Source: Polyangium fumosum (GTDB lineage: Bacteria > Myxococcota_A > Polyangia > Polyangiales > Polyangiaceae). From it: a DNA stretch of 64,000 nt. Location: contig NZ_SSMQ01000025.1 in assembly GCF_005144585.1 (NCBI RefSeq), positions 1-64,000 on the forward strand, written 5' to 3'. Shown piece by piece: positions 47,065 through 55,244 of this stretch. The notes beneath the pieces were generated by a model. The model saw nothing but the letters and a program-made list of their open reading frames with translations. It ran no database searches and was not told the DNA's origin. Within the stretch, counting starts at the first letter, position 1. Each line of letters starts with the position of its first letter. Both the position numbers and the translations under genes were made by a program.

Positions 47065-49122
47065 TCAGCCGCCGGGGCTGAACATGATCGGGTACACGAC
47101 CGTCACGATGCCGCCTTCCGGCTGCGGGAAGGACAGACCGTAGAACGCGCGGACCACGCACGACACCACGCCGCCATCCGGCATGTCCGAGCCGCCGTTG
47201 CCCACGTTCGAGACTGCGCCGTCACGACCGATGACGAAGCGCACCCCGACGCGGCCCTGGAGGTTCGGGTTGTTGCGCAGGCCGTTCTCGTAGCAGAGGC
47301 GGAAACGACCGAAGTTCTGACGCACGATACGCTGGATGACCTCGGGCGGGAGACGACCGCTCACGCTCGTGGCGCCCATGCGCACCTGCGGCGGCTTCGT
47401 GCGGTGCGACCCCGACAATCGGCCGTGACCGGAGCCGAAGCCCTGGCCCGTGCCGGTGCCCGCGCCGTGGCCGATCGTGCCGATCGAGCCGAGACCGATG
47501 CCTTCGCCGCGGCCACCGCCGCCCTCGCCGATACCGGACAAACCGAGGCCGCCCGCGCCGAACGAGTCGCCGATGTTGTCGCCCCACATGTTGCCGCGGG
47601 CCGACAGCGCATCGTTGCCGAGCGAGTCGTCGCGACCCCAGGGCGCCGTCGGCGCGTTCGGATCACCACCGGCACCCGAGTTGAGCAGACCGATCATGCC
47701 GAACTCTGCCGCGTCACGCAGCGCGGCCTGCCGCGCGATATGCGGATCGGCGTTGTCCGCCGGGCCCTGCACGCCGTACCGGTTGCCCGACGACTTGGTG
47801 TTCGGGTTACCCATGGAACCCTCTTCACCCTTCGCGCGCGTGCCCGTGCCGCCTTCCTTGTTGTCGGCGGCGTTGTCGGCGACCTGCTCGGTCTCCTTCT
47901 CCTCCATCTCCTTTTCGGCGGCCGCGTTGAGGAACTGCTGGATCATGAACTTTTGATCGTCCGAGACCCCGTCCTCGTCCGTGGCACCGAGCGGCGGCAT
48001 GAAGAACGCCATCGCCGCGAGGAGCCCGAGGTGAACGGCCATCGACAGGCCGTGGTAGAGGTAGTTCTGCGTGTCGAACTGCACGTGCCCCGCGACGACG
48101 CGGCCCGCATTCACCGTCGACACCTGGAAGATCAGGCCGTCCACGTCGATGCGCGCCTTCGAGCCCGGCGGCAGCGCGATCTGGAACGCGCCCGAGAGCT
48201 CCGAGCAGGGTTGCGTCTTGCCGCTGTCGATCGCCTGCTGCACCGTCATCTTCGGCTGGCCCGCGAGCTCGATCGTGCCCTTCGCGCGAGGCAGGAGCAC
48301 CACCGAGACCGACCCGCCGCGATCCGCGAGCACCACGGGCGCGCGCGTCGTGCCAATCTTCTCTTGGGGCACAAAGTAATCGCACTTAAAGTTCTTGCTC
48401 TCCTCCTCGCCCACGTAGAAGGAGCGCGGCGGCGTCAGGTGCGAGACGTGCAGGACCATCTGATCCCACAAGACCATCACCTCGACCGACGCGGAGGGCG
48501 TCTCGACCTCCTCGTTCGGGACGTCCGGGCCGCTCTTGACGAGCTGATACGTGTACGAGCCCTCGGGCGCGTCGTGCGGCACTTCATCGTGCGCGGGCGG
48601 CTTCGGCTGCGCGAAGGGGTTGTTCATGCCGAACGGGTCGCCGCCGCCGCCGAACGGGCTCGGCGCCGCCGCGGGAGCGGCCGCGAACGGGTTGCCGCCC
48701 GCCGCCGCGAACGGGTTCGCCGCGGGAGCCGCGCCAAACGGGTTCGCCGCCGGAGCCGCGGCAAACGGGTTGCCGGGCGCCTTCGCCGCGCCACCCGCGA
48801 CCGCGACCGGTTCGGCCTTCTCGAGCACGATCTTCGTGCCGCCGATCTGCAGTTGATCGTTGGCCTTGATCTTGACTTTGTTCACCCGGGCGCCGTTCAC
48901 GAGCGTCCCCGGCTCGTTGCCGAGGTCGATCAGCGTGATGTCCTCGGGCGACGCCACCTCGATGACGGCGTGCATGCGCGAGGCCAGCTCGTCGTCGACG
49001 CGCAGATGGCTCTTCGGGTCCTTTCCAACCTTGACGATGTCCTGCGTCACCGTCTCTCGACGCACGAGCGCTTCATTCTGGTAGAGCGCAAACGTGAGCG
49101 CGACCTTCTGCTTGCCTTCCAT
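47065..49122 (-). CDS. gltG: GltG-like gliding motility protein: FHA domain, one TM, AgmX/PglI (TonB-like) C-terminus
   Basis: A 685-residue inner-membrane protein. Residues about 25-105 form a phosphothreonine-binding FHA domain (VGKDPKSHLRVDDELASRMHA, split by the usual SRxH, and NGARVN). A Gly/Asn/Pro-rich stretch of PFAAAPAANPFG repeats follows, then a globular segment, one membrane span at about 355-378 and a Gly-rich periplasmic region. The C-terminal ~95 residues (RQNFGRFRLCYENGL, GRVGVRFVIGRDG, VSCVVRAFYGLSFP) are the AgmX/PglI C-terminal domain related to TonB. In M. xanthus this layout is GltG (PglI), which spans from cytoplasm to periplasm in the motility complex. ATG at 49120-49122. 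Confidence 0.9.
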   Translation of the reverse strand: MEGKQKVALTFALYQNEALVRRETVTQDIVKVGKDPKSHLRVDDELASRMHAVIEVASPEDITLIDLGNEPGTLVNGARVNKVKIKANDQLQIGGTKIVLEKAEPVAVAGGAAKAPGNPFAAAPAANPFGAAPAANPFAAAGGNPFAAAPAAAPSPFGGGGDPFGMNNPFAQPKPPAHDEVPHDAPEGSYTYQLVKSGPDVPNEEVETPSASVEVMVLWDQMVLHVSHLTPPRSFYVGEEESKNFKCDYFVPQEKIGTTRAPVVLADRGGSVSVVLLPRAKGTIELAGQPKMTVQQAIDSGKTQPCSELSGAFQIALPPGSKARIDVDGLIFQVSTVNAGRVVAGHVQFDTQNYLYHGLSMAVHLGLLAAMAFFMPPLGATDEDGVSDDQKFMIQQFLNAAAEKEMEEKETEQVADNAADNKEGGTGTRAKGEEGSMGNPNTKSSGNRYGVQGPADNADPHIARQAALRDAAEFGMIGLLNSGAGGDPNAPTAPWGRDDSLGNDALSARGNMWGDNIGDSFGAGGLGLSGIGEGGGGRGEGIGLGSIGTIGHGAGTGTGQGFGSGHGRLSGSHRTKPPQVRMGATSVSGRLPPEVIQRIVRQNFGRFRLCYENGLRNNPNLQGRVGVRFVIGRDGAVSNVGNGGSDMPDGGVVSCVVRAFYGLSFPQPEGGIVTVVYPIMFSPGG

Positions 49123-49334
49123 CGTGAGCCAGCCTTCCCTGCCTTTTGCGTCTCGTCGTCGCCCGAGGCGACCAGAAACCCCGCGTTCGGGGCATCGAAT
49201 ATTACTCAGGGACTCGTGTGCCTTCCCAAAAAGGCGATGGAGCCCTTGGATTCATCGCTGCGGCCCTGCGATCGCGTTCCCCGCGTCCGCTTGAAACCGC
49301 AGCCCGAACCCCCCGCACGAGTCCCCGAGTCTCC

Positions 49335-49607
49335 TCAGAGATTCTCGACCGACTTCAGCATCTCCGGCACGAACGACGTGCGCGGACGGATCAGGGTCGT
49401 GCGAACCGGGCCGGGACGAACGCGGATCGTCGCGTCGGTCGGCCCGAAACCACCGGCGTTGAGGGGATCGTCCGTGAACTCGTATCCGTACCCCTCGTCC
49501 TTCTTCCCACCGGCGCCGGCTTTGCCCTGGGCAAACGCAAACGACGACACGAGAAGAACGCCGACACCAGCGACCAGCGCAGCACCCAAACGCGTTGACC
49601 TCTTCAT
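49335..49607 (-). CDS. gltF: Short exported protein, GltF-like by position
   Basis: A 90-residue product with a signal peptide (MKRSTRLGAALVAGVGVLLVSSFAFAQ) and a short mature part, GYGYEFTDDPLNAGGFGPTD and IRVRPGPVRTTLIRPRTSFV. AGGAGG lies seven bases before the ATG at 49605-49607. It falls exactly between the gltE-like and gltG-like genes, where M. xanthus has gltF, a small periplasmic component; the name is by position and size only. It is cut off from gltE by a terminator and may be read with gltG, 212 bases downstream. Confidence 0.65.
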   Translation of the reverse strand: MKRSTRLGAALVAGVGVLLVSSFAFAQGKAGAGGKKDEGYGYEFTDDPLNAGGFGPTDATIRVRPGPVRTTLIRPRTSFVPEMLKSVENL

Positions 49608-49761
49608 CTTCAAGCCTCCTCGCCAGTCTTCGCCGTATTTTCAGTCACATCGTATCGTCCCCGAAGGGACGCGGTCAACGGGATCCGAGCCAGGTTTCGT
49701 TCGAGACTCTCTCGACCTGGCCTGAAAAGACATCCCGAACGACCCAAGGTTCCCGGAGGAT

Positions 49762-49800
49762 CAAAAAAAGCCCGCGGTGTCATCCTGGACACCGCGGGCC
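49762..49800 (-). terminator. Strong Rho-independent terminator after gltE
   Basis: GCCCGCGGTGTC (49770-49781) and GACACCGCGGGC (49788-49799) form a perfect 12-bp stem with a 6-base loop. On the minus strand a run of seven T residues follows. It starts seven bases after the gltE stop. Confidence 0.93.
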
Positions 49801-49806
49801 TTTCCC

Positions 49807-51285
49807 TTACTGAGGCGGCGGCGCACCACCCTCGGGCGGCTTCGCCTCGCCGCCCTCTTCGGTGCCCTTGGCTTCCGCCTCGGCGGCGCGGTTCTTCGCC
49901 TCCGCCTCGGCTGCCTTGCGCTCTGCCTCGGTCTGCTTGTTGAAGTCGATGATCTGCTGGATCTCTTCCATGCGCTCCTTCGAGCGCTTCACCGCATCCG
50001 CATACTCGGGCGCGGTCCCAGCCTTGGCGATGAACTCGCCGAAGAGCTGCTTCGCCGCGAGGAGCATCGGCTCGGCGTCCTTGCCACCGGACTTCGCCTT
50101 GTACTCCTGCGTGAGGATCGCGTCGTTGTAGTACGTCTCCGCCCGTTCCGGCGCGAGCTTCTTCGCCTCTGCCAGCTCGGCGGCGGCCGCTGCTACCATC
50201 TTGTCGAAGTTCGTATCGTCGATCTGACCACGAAGCGCGAGGGCGAGCCCGAGGTGCGCGTCGTAATCGCTCGGCCGCATCTTCAGCGCGGCGCGATACG
50301 CCTCCTCCGCTTGCGCGAACCCGCGGAAGCTCAGGTTCACGGCGGCGAAGTTCATCTGCGCCTCGTAGAAGGTCGGGTCGAGCTTGCGCGCCGTATTGAA
50401 CGCGCTCACGGCGCCGTTCAGGTTGCTGAGCTCGACCTGGATCATGCCGGCCGTGTTGTGGATCGGCGCGTAGTTCGGGTTCTTGCGGATGGCCTGCGAG
50501 CAGACCAGAGCCGCGAGATCCAGCGCCTGCGTGTCGATCTTCTTCTCCTTGCTGACGTTCGTCGCGACGCCCTTCTTGGAGGAACGACCCGCCTTCACCT
50601 TCGCCGACTCCATGTAGATCAGCGCGAGCAGATTGAACGCCGGCAGATACCCGTCATCGACGGCCAGCGCGCTCTGCGCGTAGCGCTTCGCGTTCTGCAG
50701 GTCCGTGCGACCGTCCTTGTCCGCCTGCGTGTTGTTGCGCTTCATGTGCAACATGCCGAGCTGGACCAGGCCTTCGACGTTCTGGAACCGCGCGTCGACG
50801 ACCGCCGCCTGGTAAAGCTCGTTGATCGCCTGATCGATCGCCTTCTCCTGCGACTCGGCGAAGGAGTAGATCGCGAGCTGCACCCGAGCGCGGTGGAACT
50901 TGGGATCCGCGTCGAGTGCCTTCTTGAAATACTCCTTCGCTTTCGCGTCCTGCTTGCAGCGCTGGTGCGAAACGCCCGCGTTGTAGATCGCCTCGACCAG
51001 GGTCTTGCCGCTCTGCTCGTCGGCGGCGTCGAGGAAGATCGCCGCCGCCTCCTGGCAAGTGGCCTCGGTCCAATCACGGGCCTTGTCGTGCTTGTTGAAG
51101 GCCTCGAGACCGTCCTTGTACTTGTTCGCCGCAGCAACGGAGACCGCGTTGCCCTTGCTGTCGACGATCGCCGCGCCGGTCTTGGGATCCACCGCGGGCT
51201 TGCCGCCCGTTCCCCCTCCCCCACCGCCGCAACCAACCGCGGCCGTGAGGGCAGCCGTCGCCACAAGAATCGAAAACCTCTTCAT
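49807..51285 (-). CDS. gltE: GltE-like TPR lipoprotein
   Basis: A 492-residue protein with a lipoprotein signal (MKRFSILVATAALTAAVGC, lipobox AVGC) followed by poly-Gly and about eight TPR motifs, for example EYFKKALDADPKFHRARVQLAIYS, QAIRKNPNYAPIHNTAGMI, and AFNTARKLDPTFYEAQMNFA. The C-terminal ~60 residues are a Glu/Ala/Lys-rich coiled coil (AEAEAKNRAAEAEAK). It begins 11 bases after the gltD stop with GGGAG at 51291-51297 as ribosome site. Order and size suit M. xanthus GltE/AglT, an outer-membrane TPR lipoprotein of the motility complex. A second TPR lipoprotein is at 45803. Confidence 0.85.
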   Translation of the reverse strand: MKRFSILVATAALTAAVGCGGGGGGTGGKPAVDPKTGAAIVDSKGNAVSVAAANKYKDGLEAFNKHDKARDWTEATCQEAAAIFLDAADEQSGKTLVEAIYNAGVSHQRCKQDAKAKEYFKKALDADPKFHRARVQLAIYSFAESQEKAIDQAINELYQAAVVDARFQNVEGLVQLGMLHMKRNNTQADKDGRTDLQNAKRYAQSALAVDDGYLPAFNLLALIYMESAKVKAGRSSKKGVATNVSKEKKIDTQALDLAALVCSQAIRKNPNYAPIHNTAGMIQVELSNLNGAVSAFNTARKLDPTFYEAQMNFAAVNLSFRGFAQAEEAYRAALKMRPSDYDAHLGLALALRGQIDDTNFDKMVAAAAAELAEAKKLAPERAETYYNDAILTQEYKAKSGGKDAEPMLLAAKQLFGEFIAKAGTAPEYADAVKRSKERMEEIQQIIDFNKQTEAERKAAEAEAKNRAAEAEAKGTEEGGEAKPPEGGAPPPQ

Positions 51286-51296
51286 GGCTCGCTCCC

Positions 51297-54200
51297 TTAG
51301 TTCTTCTTGGTGGTGGCGCCCTCGATGGCGGCCTTCTCGGGTGACGTGCCGGGCTTCGCGTCGGCGGGCTTGTCGCCCGTCGCCGGCGCCGCCGCAGGCT
51401 TGCTCTCCGCCGCCGGCGGTGCATCGCTCGCAGGCGCGAACGCCGTACCGTCGAGGTTCACCGGCTGCGCGCGATCGCTGAGGCCCGAGTTCACCCGCGA
51501 CGGCGAACCACGGAACTCGTCGATGAGGTGGTACTCGGCGCCGTAGTTCTTCGACAACCACACCTCGCAGGTACGCGAGTACTCATCGAAGAACTGATAC
51601 TTGACCGAGTAGTCGAGGCACTTCTTGAAGGCCGCCTTCGCAGCCAGCTTCTGCGGCTCGCTCGCTTCGTCGAGCTTCGCGTAGTACTCGCCGCGGAGCT
51701 CGGCGTAGCTGAGGTCCGTACCCGGGACCATTCCGTTGCCCTTCCACTCCTTCGGGATCGGCGCGGCACGGAACTCGGCGACGAACTTGCTCCACATCTG
51801 ACCGACGCGCGAACCGGCGGCGATGACCCAGCGAGGCGGAGGCAGCGGCTCGAGGTTGACGATCTTCACGTACTCGTTCGAGGCTTCCTCGATGGCCGGC
51901 CGCTTCTTCTTGATCCAGTCCATGACCTTGGTCTGGATGTGCTTCATCACGTCGTCGCGCTGACCAGATCCCTTGTATTCGGGGAACTTGATCTTATCGA
52001 CTTCCTTCCGCTTCAGCTCCGCGAAGAAGAAGAGCGCCTCGCCAACGGCCGTGAGCGACTTGCCGAGACGACGGATCTTCTCTTCGTCGCCCCCGCCGAT
52101 CGAATCGAGCTTCTTCAGCGCAGCCTGCGGATCCTTCCAGTAACCGCGGACCTTGTTGTACTCGGGCGTCGCGCTCGACGGATTGTTGATCTTCGTGAAG
52201 ACCCGCCCGAGCAACGCGTGCGCCTGGATCTGGACGTCGAACGTCGCGTTGCGATCGATCTGACCCATCGCCGAGCTGAGCCGCCGTCGCGCGCCGTCCC
52301 AGTCTTCCTTGTCGATGTAGTGAGATCCGATGGCGAACGCGATCTTCGCGGCCTCGGTCGGCTTCTGCGACCCGTAGTTCTTGTTGAAGAGGTCCGCGTC
52401 CTTGATCGCCTGATCCTCTTGGCCGAGACCGAGACGGAGCACGACGGCGTCCTGAAGCGCCTCGGCCGCCTTGTCCATCTTCGGGTTCTCGCGCGAGAAC
52501 CGCTCGTACCAGTTCGCCGCCTCGTCGTAGACCGCGATCGCCTGATAGTTACCACCGATCTCGTAGATCGACTTCTTCGCGAGCTCGGTCTTGTCGAGGT
52601 TGTACTTCGGGTTCAGCAGGATCTGACGCGCCGTGATCGACTTCGCGATGAGGCGCGCAGCCTGGAACGCGCGCGCCGCGTTGTAGAGGATCTCCTCGCT
52701 CTTCTCGCAGGAGGCTTCCTTCTTCTCGCACGCCGCTTCGCCGTACTTCTTCCACAGGTCCATGTAGGCCTGCGCGCCGCGCTCGTACATCTTGATCGTG
52801 TCGACGCCCTGGCCACCGGCGTCCGCCGACTCGATGAGCTTCTGCGCGCGCAGACGCTCGATGTCGCGCTGGATGCGCGTGAGGAGCCCGCACTGCTCGG
52901 CGTTTTCCTTTTCCTTGCCGCCCTTGCAGTACAGGTCGATGAACTTGGGCACGTCCTCGGCCATGTTGTCGTAGCAGGACGGCCGCGCCGGCTCGGAGTT
53001 CGTGCCAAGGATGTTGAGCGACTCGAGGTAGAGCTGCGTCGCGTAGATGCCCACGTCCTTGTCGGAGTGGTTCACCGCGACGTCGCGGAACGCGTGCGCC
53101 GCCTCCTCCCAGTGCTGCGCCTCGAAGTACGTGCGGGCGCGCGCGTACTTGACCTCGACGTAGTTCTCCTGGGCTTCCTTGTCGTTCTCCGGCGGCTTGA
53201 TGTAGCAGATGTACCGGTTGAACGCGGTCAGCATGCCCTTCTGGTTGTCGGTCAAATCCTTCGGGGCCCACTTGGCCTTGTCGGCCTTCTTGTCGCCCTT
53301 CTTGCCACCGTCCGCAGCGCTCGGGAGTTGGCCGGTGCCCTTCTTCTCCGAGCCGTCCTTGTGCATCTCGGTGTAGATGTTCTGGTAGCAGAGCACCGCG
53401 GCAAACGCGGCCTCCGGCGCGAGCGGGCCGCTCGGATCCTCCGCGACGACGGAGTCGAAGGCCGGGCCGCACTTCGCCCAGTCCTTGTTGAAGTACGCGA
53501 GGTCGGCCATCGCGTACTTGATCTTGAAGACGTTCGGCCAGTCTTCCTTCACGATGCGCGGGAACTCGAAGCGCGCGAACTGCTCCTGCTTGAAGTTCTG
53601 CACGACACGCTCGTAGAGCAGCGTCGCGAGCGTCATCGTCTTCTTGTCGCCCGTGCCGCGCACGCCGCCCGATCCGACGGCCTCGAGGTGCCACGCCATC
53701 GCGGTCTCGGTGAGAAGACCCGCGGTCGCGTTCGAGCACTTCAGCTTCATGTCATCGGGGTGCCCCTCGCTGATGAACTTGTTGTGCACCTCGAGCATCT
53801 GGTCGAGCTCGGCCTTGATCGAGTCCTTGTTGCCGGACTTCATGGCCAGCGTGGCCTCGGTGACGTGGCCCTGGTACTTGCAGAACTTCGGGCCACGATC
53901 GCGGACCATGAGGTCCTTGTAGAGCTCGATGCCCTCCTTGTAGTGGCCGGTGTCCAGGTAGTTCTGGCCGAGATCGTCGAGCATCTTGAGCGTCTTCTCG
54001 TTGTTGACGCCCGTGTCGCCCGAGAGCGGCTTGAAGAAGTCGTGCGCGGCCTTCGGAGCCGCCGCGAGCGCGTACACCGGGATGATGTCGCGCCGCGCGG
54101 AGTTCGCGAGTTCCTTCGCGTTCGGCAGCTGCTGGTACTGCATGCCGTACTCGATGGTCTTCTTGAACTCGGTGAGCGCCTTCGGGAACTCGCCCTGGTT

Positions 54201-55145
54201 CCAGGCCACGTAGCCGAGCTTGTAGTGCGCGTAGCCCCAGACTTTGTTGTCCGGCGGCGGGTACTTCACGACCTCCTGGTACGACTGCTCCGCGAGCTGC
54301 CACTTGGAGGGATCGCCCTGCGCCTCGTTGAAGAAGAGCTCGCCGAACGCGAGGTACGCGTTCGGGATGAACTTCGACTGCGGCCAGTTCTGGATCAGCT
54401 CGAAGTACACCTTGCGCGCTTGATCGAGCTGGTTGGCCTGCTCGTACTCGTACGCGAGGTAGTAAAGCACCTCGTCCGTGCAGCCCGTGCTCTTCGTCGG
54501 ATCCTGCGCGTTCGAGCTCTGGCACCACTTCGGGTAGCCGTTCTTCAGCAGCGAGTAGTACTTGATCGCCTGCTGCCGCGCGGCGACGAGGATCTTGTCG
54601 GCCTTCGCCGCCTCGTCACGGAACCCCTTCTCCGCCTTGGGGTTCTTGCGCTTCGCCTCGTCGGCGTTGATGCTCTGCTCGGTCTTGTCGCGGAACGCAG
54701 CCGACTCGAGCTCGACGTACCCCTCGGCCAGGCGCCGCATCAGCTTCGGACGATCGGGCGCGTTCTTCGGGGTGTTCGAGAAGAGGCTCTCGAGGCCCTG
54801 AATCTCGGTGATGAGCAGCTGGCGCGAGCGCGCTGCCAGCCGGTTGCGACGCTCGTCGCGTTGCGCGGCGTTCATCGACGCCGTCGGGTTCGTCGGCTTG
54901 AGCTGGTCGTCCCGCTTCTTCAGCTGAACGCCCTGCGGCGCCGACTTGAAGCTCATCGCCGGCTTCTTGCCAGCGCTCTGCTTCAGCGACCCGCCGGGGC
55001 ACTGCGCCAGCGAGTCCTTGGCTTGTTGCGTGATGCATTCATCGGCGGCCGACGCCGGGCCCGTCGCGACGGCGGCGGTGAAAAGTGCTGCTGCGCCCGT
55101 CACGAAACGGAGCCGTCGCAGCGCACTCACGTTGGACTGCTTCAT
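51297..55145 (-). CDS. gltD: GltD-like large TPR protein (AgmU-like)
   Basis: A 1282-residue exported protein. Signal peptide MKQSNVSALRRLRFVTGAAA... ends near GPASAAD. Most of the rest is TPR-type helical repeats such as KVYFELIQNWPQSKFIPNAY, QSYQEVVKYPPPDNKVWGYAHYK and GIELYKDLMVRD, many with the aromatic spacing of cell-wall/periplasmic TPRs. The C-terminal ~100 residues are Pro/Ala-rich and disordered. In M. xanthus, GltD/AgmU is a TPR protein of similar size in the periplasm and cytoplasm. The ATG at 55143-55145 is preferred, since GAGGAG lies nine bases upstream; the nearer ATG at 55154 touches the ribosome site. Confidence 0.88.
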   Translation of the reverse strand: MKQSNVSALRRLRFVTGAAALFTAAVATGPASAADECITQQAKDSLAQCPGGSLKQSAGKKPAMSFKSAPQGVQLKKRDDQLKPTNPTASMNAAQRDERRNRLAARSRQLLITEIQGLESLFSNTPKNAPDRPKLMRRLAEGYVELESAAFRDKTEQSINADEAKRKNPKAEKGFRDEAAKADKILVAARQQAIKYYSLLKNGYPKWCQSSNAQDPTKSTGCTDEVLYYLAYEYEQANQLDQARKVYFELIQNWPQSKFIPNAYLAFGELFFNEAQGDPSKWQLAEQSYQEVVKYPPPDNKVWGYAHYKLGYVAWNQGEFPKALTEFKKTIEYGMQYQQLPNAKELANSARRDIIPVYALAAAPKAAHDFFKPLSGDTGVNNEKTLKMLDDLGQNYLDTGHYKEGIELYKDLMVRDRGPKFCKYQGHVTEATLAMKSGNKDSIKAELDQMLEVHNKFISEGHPDDMKLKCSNATAGLLTETAMAWHLEAVGSGGVRGTGDKKTMTLATLLYERVVQNFKQEQFARFEFPRIVKEDWPNVFKIKYAMADLAYFNKDWAKCGPAFDSVVAEDPSGPLAPEAAFAAVLCYQNIYTEMHKDGSEKKGTGQLPSAADGGKKGDKKADKAKWAPKDLTDNQKGMLTAFNRYICYIKPPENDKEAQENYVEVKYARARTYFEAQHWEEAAHAFRDVAVNHSDKDVGIYATQLYLESLNILGTNSEPARPSCYDNMAEDVPKFIDLYCKGGKEKENAEQCGLLTRIQRDIERLRAQKLIESADAGGQGVDTIKMYERGAQAYMDLWKKYGEAACEKKEASCEKSEEILYNAARAFQAARLIAKSITARQILLNPKYNLDKTELAKKSIYEIGGNYQAIAVYDEAANWYERFSRENPKMDKAAEALQDAVVLRLGLGQEDQAIKDADLFNKNYGSQKPTEAAKIAFAIGSHYIDKEDWDGARRRLSSAMGQIDRNATFDVQIQAHALLGRVFTKINNPSSATPEYNKVRGYWKDPQAALKKLDSIGGGDEEKIRRLGKSLTAVGEALFFFAELKRKEVDKIKFPEYKGSGQRDDVMKHIQTKVMDWIKKKRPAIEEASNEYVKIVNLEPLPPPRWVIAAGSRVGQMWSKFVAEFRAAPIPKEWKGNGMVPGTDLSYAELRGEYYAKLDEASEPQKLAAKAAFKKCLDYSVKYQFFDEYSRTCEVWLSKNYGAEYHLIDEFRGSPSRVNSGLSDRAQPVNLDGTAFAPASDAPPAAESKPAAAPATGDKPADAKPGTSPEKAAIEGATTKKN

Positions 55146-55205
55146 CGTCGTCATCTCCTCAACTGATAACTCGCAACCCGGAGGCGGCTTTGCCGCAATC
55201 CCCCC

Positions 55206-55231
55206 GGGGCGGCGCGACACGTCGCCGCCCC
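55206..55231 (-). other. Intercistronic hairpin between gltC and gltD
   Basis: GGGGCGGCG (55206-55214) pairs with CGCCGCCCC (55223-55231) in the 99-base gap after the gltC stop. No T-run follows, so it may stabilise or process the transcript rather than end it. Confidence 0.45.
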
Positions 55232-55244
55232 CTCGGGCCTCCCG

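Noticed and set aside
51528-55166. A 1212-codon plus-strand frame opposite gltD
   Set aside because: Antisense shadow without motif content; gltD has signal peptide, ribosome site and TPRs.
55206-55231. Hairpin between gltC and gltD as a terminator
   Set aside because: No T-run follows and gltD starts soon after, so I listed it only as an intercistronic hairpin.
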